Below are positions 60,793 through 64,000 of a stretch of DNA of 64,000 nt, in pieces; position 1 is the first letter of the stretch; each line of letters begins with the position of its first letter. This DNA is from Fidelibacterota bacterium (GTDB lineage Bacteria > Fidelibacterota > Marinisomatia > SCGC-AAA003-L08 > TS1B11). The stretch lies in contig SCKI01000014.1 in assembly GCA_004124295.1 (NCBI GenBank), forward strand, positions 1-64,000, read 5' to 3'. The position numbers and the translations under genes are program-made. The notes under the pieces were generated by a model. It worked only from the letters and a program-made list of their open reading frames with translations, searched no databases and was not told the DNA's origin.

Positions 60793-62785
60793 GCCGCTGA
60801 TTATCGGGGTCGATACGGGCGGCACCTTCACCGACTTCGTCTGCTTCCGGGGGGCCGAGATGATCGTCAGGAAAATCCCCTCGACACCGGAGAATCCCGC
60901 CCGGGCAGTGCTGGAGGGGCTGGCCGGTTTTGCGGCCGATGACCAACCGGTGCAGGTGGTGCACGGCTCCACGGTGGCCACCAATGCGCTGCTGGAGCGC
61001 AAGGGCGCCACGACCGTGCTGGTCACCACCGCCGGATTTGAAGACGTTATCGAGATTGGCCGGCAGAACCGCCAGGATATCTACGACCTCAACGTGGACG
61101 GTATCGAACCGCTCATACCCCGGGAGCGGCGCATCGGCGTGGTTGAGCGGGTCGGCCCGGGGGGCGAGATCATCACGGCCCTCACGGAGGATGAACTGGC
61201 CCGCACGGTGGCGGCGGTACAGGCCTTGCAGGCCGACGCGGTGGCCGTCTGCTTCCTGCACAGCTACGCCAATCCGGCCCACGAGCAGGCGCTGACGGCG
61301 GCGCTTCGGAAGGTGAGCCGGGCCTTCATCAAGGCGTCCCATGAAGTGCTGCCGGAGTTCAGGGAGTACGAGCGCACCACCACTACCGTGATCAACGCTT
61401 ACCTCGGACCGATCATGGACCGCTACCTCAGCTTTCTGGCCGAGCATTTCCGGGCCGGGCCGATCCGCGTCATGCAGAGCAACGGCGGGGCGGTCTCCAT
61501 CGCAGCGGCGAAAGAGCGGCCCGTGGTGACGGCCCCGGCCGGTCCCCCCCGGGGCGGGGGGGGGGGGGGTGGCGCGGGCCGCATGGCAGGCTGTGACCGG
61601 CTCATCACCTTCGATATGGGCGGCACCAGCAGCGATGTGAGTCTCTGCCCGGGGGAGCTGCTCTATACCTCGGAGGCCAGGGTGGGGCCGCTGCCGATCA
61701 GGATTCCGGTCATTGACATCCATACAGTCGGGGCGGGCGGTGGCTCGATCGCCAGCCTGGACGATGGCGGCGCGCTGCGGGTTGGGCCGGAGAGTGCTGG
61801 GGCCGTGCCCGGGCCTGTCTGCTATGGTATGGGTGGCACCCGGCTTACGGTCACCGACGCCCATCTCTACCTGGGGCGTCTTTCGGCGGAACATTTCCTG
61901 GGCGGGGAACAGTCCCTGGATGCCGCACCGGTGGAATCTGCGATGACCGCCATGGCCGGCGATATGGGCATTACGCCTGTCCATCTGGCCCAGGGCATCA
62001 TCGACGTTGCCAATGCCACCATGGAGCGGGCCATCCGGATGATATCCATTGAGCGGGGCTATGACCCCCGGGAATTCAGCCTGGTCAGTTTCGGTGGCGC
62101 CGGTGGCATGCATGCCCTCGATCTGGCCCGGGCGTTGCACATTCCCCGGGTCTTCATACCCCGGGCGGCAGGGGTGGTTTCGGCTATCGGGATGCTGCTG
62201 GCCGATGGGGTCCGCGATTACAGCCAGACCCTTCTCTGGCCGGCGGAGGAGGCAAACGCCGCCAGGCTGGAGTCCGAGGTTGATAAGCTGACCCGACTGG
62301 CCCGGGCCGATTTCGGGGCCGAAGGGATACCTGCCGGCGAGATCACCCTTGCGCCCATGCTGGATATGCGCTACGTGGGCCAGGGCTATGAAATCCTGGT
62401 CGACCTGGGCGCCGACTTCGTGGGCGACTTTCACCGGGCCCATCAGCGGCGTTACGGCTATAGCGATCCGGGCCGGCCGGTGGAACTGGTCAACCTGCGG
62501 CTCCGGGCCACCTCGGCCAGCCCCAAACCGTCCTTTCAGCCGGAGCCCCTGTCCGGAGCGGATCACAGCGCGGCGCTGGCCGGGAGTCAGGGGATTATTT
62601 TCGGCGGGCAGAAAGTCGCGGCCGAACTGATCAAACGGGAGCAGCTGCGCCCGGGGAACCGCTTTCCGGGGCCGGCCCTCATCGTGGAATACTCGGCCAC
62701 CACTCTGCTGCCGCCCGATGCCTGGTGCGCCGTGGACCCATACGCCAACCTCCATTTGACCTTCGCGGAGCCGGCCCCCCCATGA
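60785..62785 (+). CDS. hyuA: Hydantoinase/oxoprolinase subunit A
   Basis: 666 residues from ATG 60785, with AAGGTGG upstream; GTG 60776 is the alternative. The ATPase core has IIGVDTGGTFTDFVC, VHGSTVATNALLERKG, ITFDMGGTSSDVSL and the GAGGGSIASLD segment. It acts with HyuB in ATP-dependent opening of hydantoins or 5-oxoproline. A run of 14 G (61556-61569) falls in the normally conserved GPAGGVxGA region and reads GPPRGGGGGGGAG. This is either a sequence error or a slippery tract. Stop overlaps the hyuB ATG. Confidence 0.9.
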   Translation: MPEPLIIGVDTGGTFTDFVCFRGAEMIVRKIPSTPENPARAVLEGLAGFAADDQPVQVVHGSTVATNALLERKGATTVLVTTAGFEDVIEIGRQNRQDIYDLNVDGIEPLIPRERRIGVVERVGPGGEIITALTEDELARTVAAVQALQADAVAVCFLHSYANPAHEQALTAALRKVSRAFIKASHEVLPEFREYERTTTTVINAYLGPIMDRYLSFLAEHFRAGPIRVMQSNGGAVSIAAAKERPVVTAPAGPPRGGGGGGGAGRMAGCDRLITFDMGGTSSDVSLCPGELLYTSEARVGPLPIRIPVIDIHTVGAGGGSIASLDDGGALRVGPESAGAVPGPVCYGMGGTRLTVTDAHLYLGRLSAEHFLGGEQSLDAAPVESAMTAMAGDMGITPVHLAQGIIDVANATMERAIRMISIERGYDPREFSLVSFGGAGGMHALDLARALHIPRVFIPRAAGVVSAIGMLLADGVRDYSQTLLWPAEEANAARLESEVDKLTRLARADFGAEGIPAGEITLAPMLDMRYVGQGYEILVDLGADFVGDFHRAHQRRYGYSDPGRPVELVNLRLRATSASPKPSFQPEPLSGADHSAALAGSQGIIFGGQKVAAELIKREQLRPGNRFPGPALIVEYSATTLLPPDAWCAVDPYANLHLTFAEPAPP

Positions 62786-64000
62786 CCGCCGCGACGAAAC
62801 CGGATCCGGTCCTGCTGGAGGTGTTCCGCAACTTGTATGAGTCGGTTGCCGAGGAGATGGGCAGCGCTCTTTGCAGAACCTCCTTTTCGCCCAATATCAA
62901 GGAGCGCAGGGACTACTCCTGTGCCCTCTTCGATGCCGCCGGGAAACTGGTGGCGCAGGGGGACCATATGCCGGTGCACCTGGGTTCGATGCCCTTGTCG
63001 GTGCAGGCGGTCCTCGGTGAACTGCGGCTGGAAAAGGGCGATGTGGGGGTGGTGAATGACCCCTTTGCCGGTGGCACCCATCTCCCCGACATCACGCTGG
63101 TGCAGCCCGTATTCGAAGGCGAGGGCGAGGCGCCGGCGTTTTATGTGGCCAACCGGGCCCACCATTCCGACGTGGGGGGCATGACGCCCGGCTCCATGCC
63201 GCTGGCCACATCGATCTACCAGGAGGGGCTGCGCATCCCGCCGGTCCACCTGGTGCGCCGGGGTGAGATCGTTGCCGATGTGCTGAAGCTGATATTGGCC
63301 AACGTACGCACACCCGTCGAGAGGGAAGGTGACCTGACGGCGCAGCTGGCGGCGAACCGGACCGGCGAGCGGCGGCTGCTGGGGATTTTGCGGAAATACG
63401 GCCCGGAAGTCTGCCGCGCCTATGCGACCCACCTGCAGGATTATGGCGAGCGGATGATGCGCCGGACCATCCGCGGCCTGCCGGACGGGGAATACCGCTT
63501 CGAGGATGTGATGGACGACGACGGCTACGGGAACGGTCCCTTGGCCATCAAGGCAGCCGTTACCATCAACGGGGATCAGGCCACGGTCGATTTTGCCGGC
63601 ACGGCCCCGCAGACCACCGGGGGGATCAATGCCAACTTCGCCATCACCTTGTCGGCCGTCTATTACTGCTTCCGTGTGCTGATCCCCTATCGGGTGCCGT
63701 CCAATGCCGGTACGATGCTGCCGATAGAAGTGCTCGCCCCGGAAGGGTCATTGCTGAATGCCAAACTGCCGGCGGCCGTCGCGGCAGGGAATGTGGAGAC
63801 GAGCCAGCGCATCGTGGACACGGTGCTGGGAGCGTTGGCCCAGGCGGCGCCAGAGGTGGTTCCGGCAGCCTCCAGCGGCACCATGAACAACCTCACCGTG
63901 GGGGGCATCGATCCCCGCAGCGGACTGCCCTATGCCTACTACGAGACCATTGCCGGGGGCATGGGCGGCAGGCCATCCAAGGCCGGATTGAGCGCCATCC
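62782..64000 (+). CDS. hyuB: Hydantoinase/oxoprolinase subunit B (3' end outside window)
   Basis: ATG 62782 overlaps the hyuA stop (ATGA). The frame stays open to the last base, 406 codons visible. HyuB landmarks are SVAEEMGSALCRTSFSPNIKER, GDHMPVHLGSMP, DPFAGGTHLPDITLV (metal-binding region), ANRAHHSDVGGMTPGSMP and GGINANFAITLSAVYY. The typical full length is about 520-580 residues, so roughly a quarter to a third is missing. Confidence 0.93.
   Translation, partial: MTAATKPDPVLLEVFRNLYESVAEEMGSALCRTSFSPNIKERRDYSCALFDAAGKLVAQGDHMPVHLGSMPLSVQAVLGELRLEKGDVGVVNDPFAGGTHLPDITLVQPVFEGEGEAPAFYVANRAHHSDVGGMTPGSMPLATSIYQEGLRIPPVHLVRRGEIVADVLKLILANVRTPVEREGDLTAQLAANRTGERRLLGILRKYGPEVCRAYATHLQDYGERMMRRTIRGLPDGEYRFEDVMDDDGYGNGPLAIKAAVTINGDQATVDFAGTAPQTTGGINANFAITLSAVYYCFRVLIPYRVPSNAGTMLPIEVLAPEGSLLNAKLPAAVAAGNVETSQRIVDTVLGALAQAAPEVVPAASSGTMNNLTVGGIDPRSGLPYAYYETIAGGMGGRPSKAGLSAI

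Overview
The window is 64 kb of a GC-rich bacterial chromosome. It carries T9SS/FlgD-type C-terminal sorting tails (on a GH18 enzyme and a subtilase), a DUF4837 lipoprotein, many outer-membrane barrels and no phage or plasmid core genes. This suggests the Fibrobacteres-Chlorobi-Bacteroidetes (FCB) superphylum, possibly a Marinimicrobia-like lineage. The assignment rests on protein style only, since no rRNA is present. Core genes sit in tight same-strand runs with overlapping stops and starts. AT-richer accessory genes interrupt them.

Layout. 1-4.2 kb: transaldolase tail, then on the minus strand a secreted GH18 protein, a small membrane protein and a secreted protein. 4.5-8.6 kb: TPR membrane protein, PH-domain membrane protein, BP74-like lipoprotein, MarR-GNAT fusion, pentapeptide protein. 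8.9-13.9 kb: lepA, an AT-rich Panacea-Fic toxin-antitoxin pair, a metallophosphatase and a CPBP protease. 14-27.7 kb: an envelope run (zinc-ribbon membrane protein, lgt, beta-propeller, 1114-residue barrel, Omp85 protein, rnr, DUF4837 lipoprotein, purE, dolichyl-phosphate-mannose synthase, and a fused GT2/phosphoglycosyltransferase). 27.7-35.9 kb: acyl-CoA metabolism (accA, thioesterase, carboxyltransferase, Wzi-like barrel, AtuA, AtuA partner, enoyl-CoA hydratase). A membrane-protein gene and a Phd-ParE module are wedged between atuA and its partner. 35.9-47 kb: PpiD-like chaperone, tRNA-Ala, an orphan PD-(D/E)XK-like gene, a sialidase-like secreted protein, a membrane sensor, typA, a very AT-rich HEPN-motif gene, a GDSL lipoprotein and a second sensor copy broken by one amber codon. 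47-54 kb: hemolysin III protein, a selenoprotein, tRNA-Gly, tRNA-Cys, a decayed tRNA-Leu, diheme cytochrome c, and a 510-bp direct repeat that carries a truncated gene copy and flanks a lipoprotein gene. 54-64 kb: intact tRNA-Leu(UAA), subtilase, amidohydrolase, sodium/solute symporter with a small partner, and hyuA/hyuB (hyuB runs off the end).

The most important observation is at 48051-49208. A UshA-like periplasmic metallophosphoesterase lipoprotein is split by an in-frame UGA at codon 57, in the context Glu-Pro-Cys-Gly-UGA-Pro. A hairpin starts 11 nt after the UGA and has the apical loop GGUCUG. This has the form of a bacterial SECIS, so the gene most likely encodes a selenoprotein whose N-terminal half a standard gene caller loses.

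Other points of interest are the Panacea-Fic pair; a toxin-antitoxin cassette coupled by overlapping codons to a catabolic operon, with a 31-bp palindromic operator; reading frames whose only sensible start is ATC or ATT; a recurring promoter element, TAAnTT followed by CG/CC, close to start codons; and the disruption of a Gly-Cys-Leu tRNA cluster. Intergenic DNA in the first 11 kb and around 39-45 kb is a mosaic of short low-complexity repeats.
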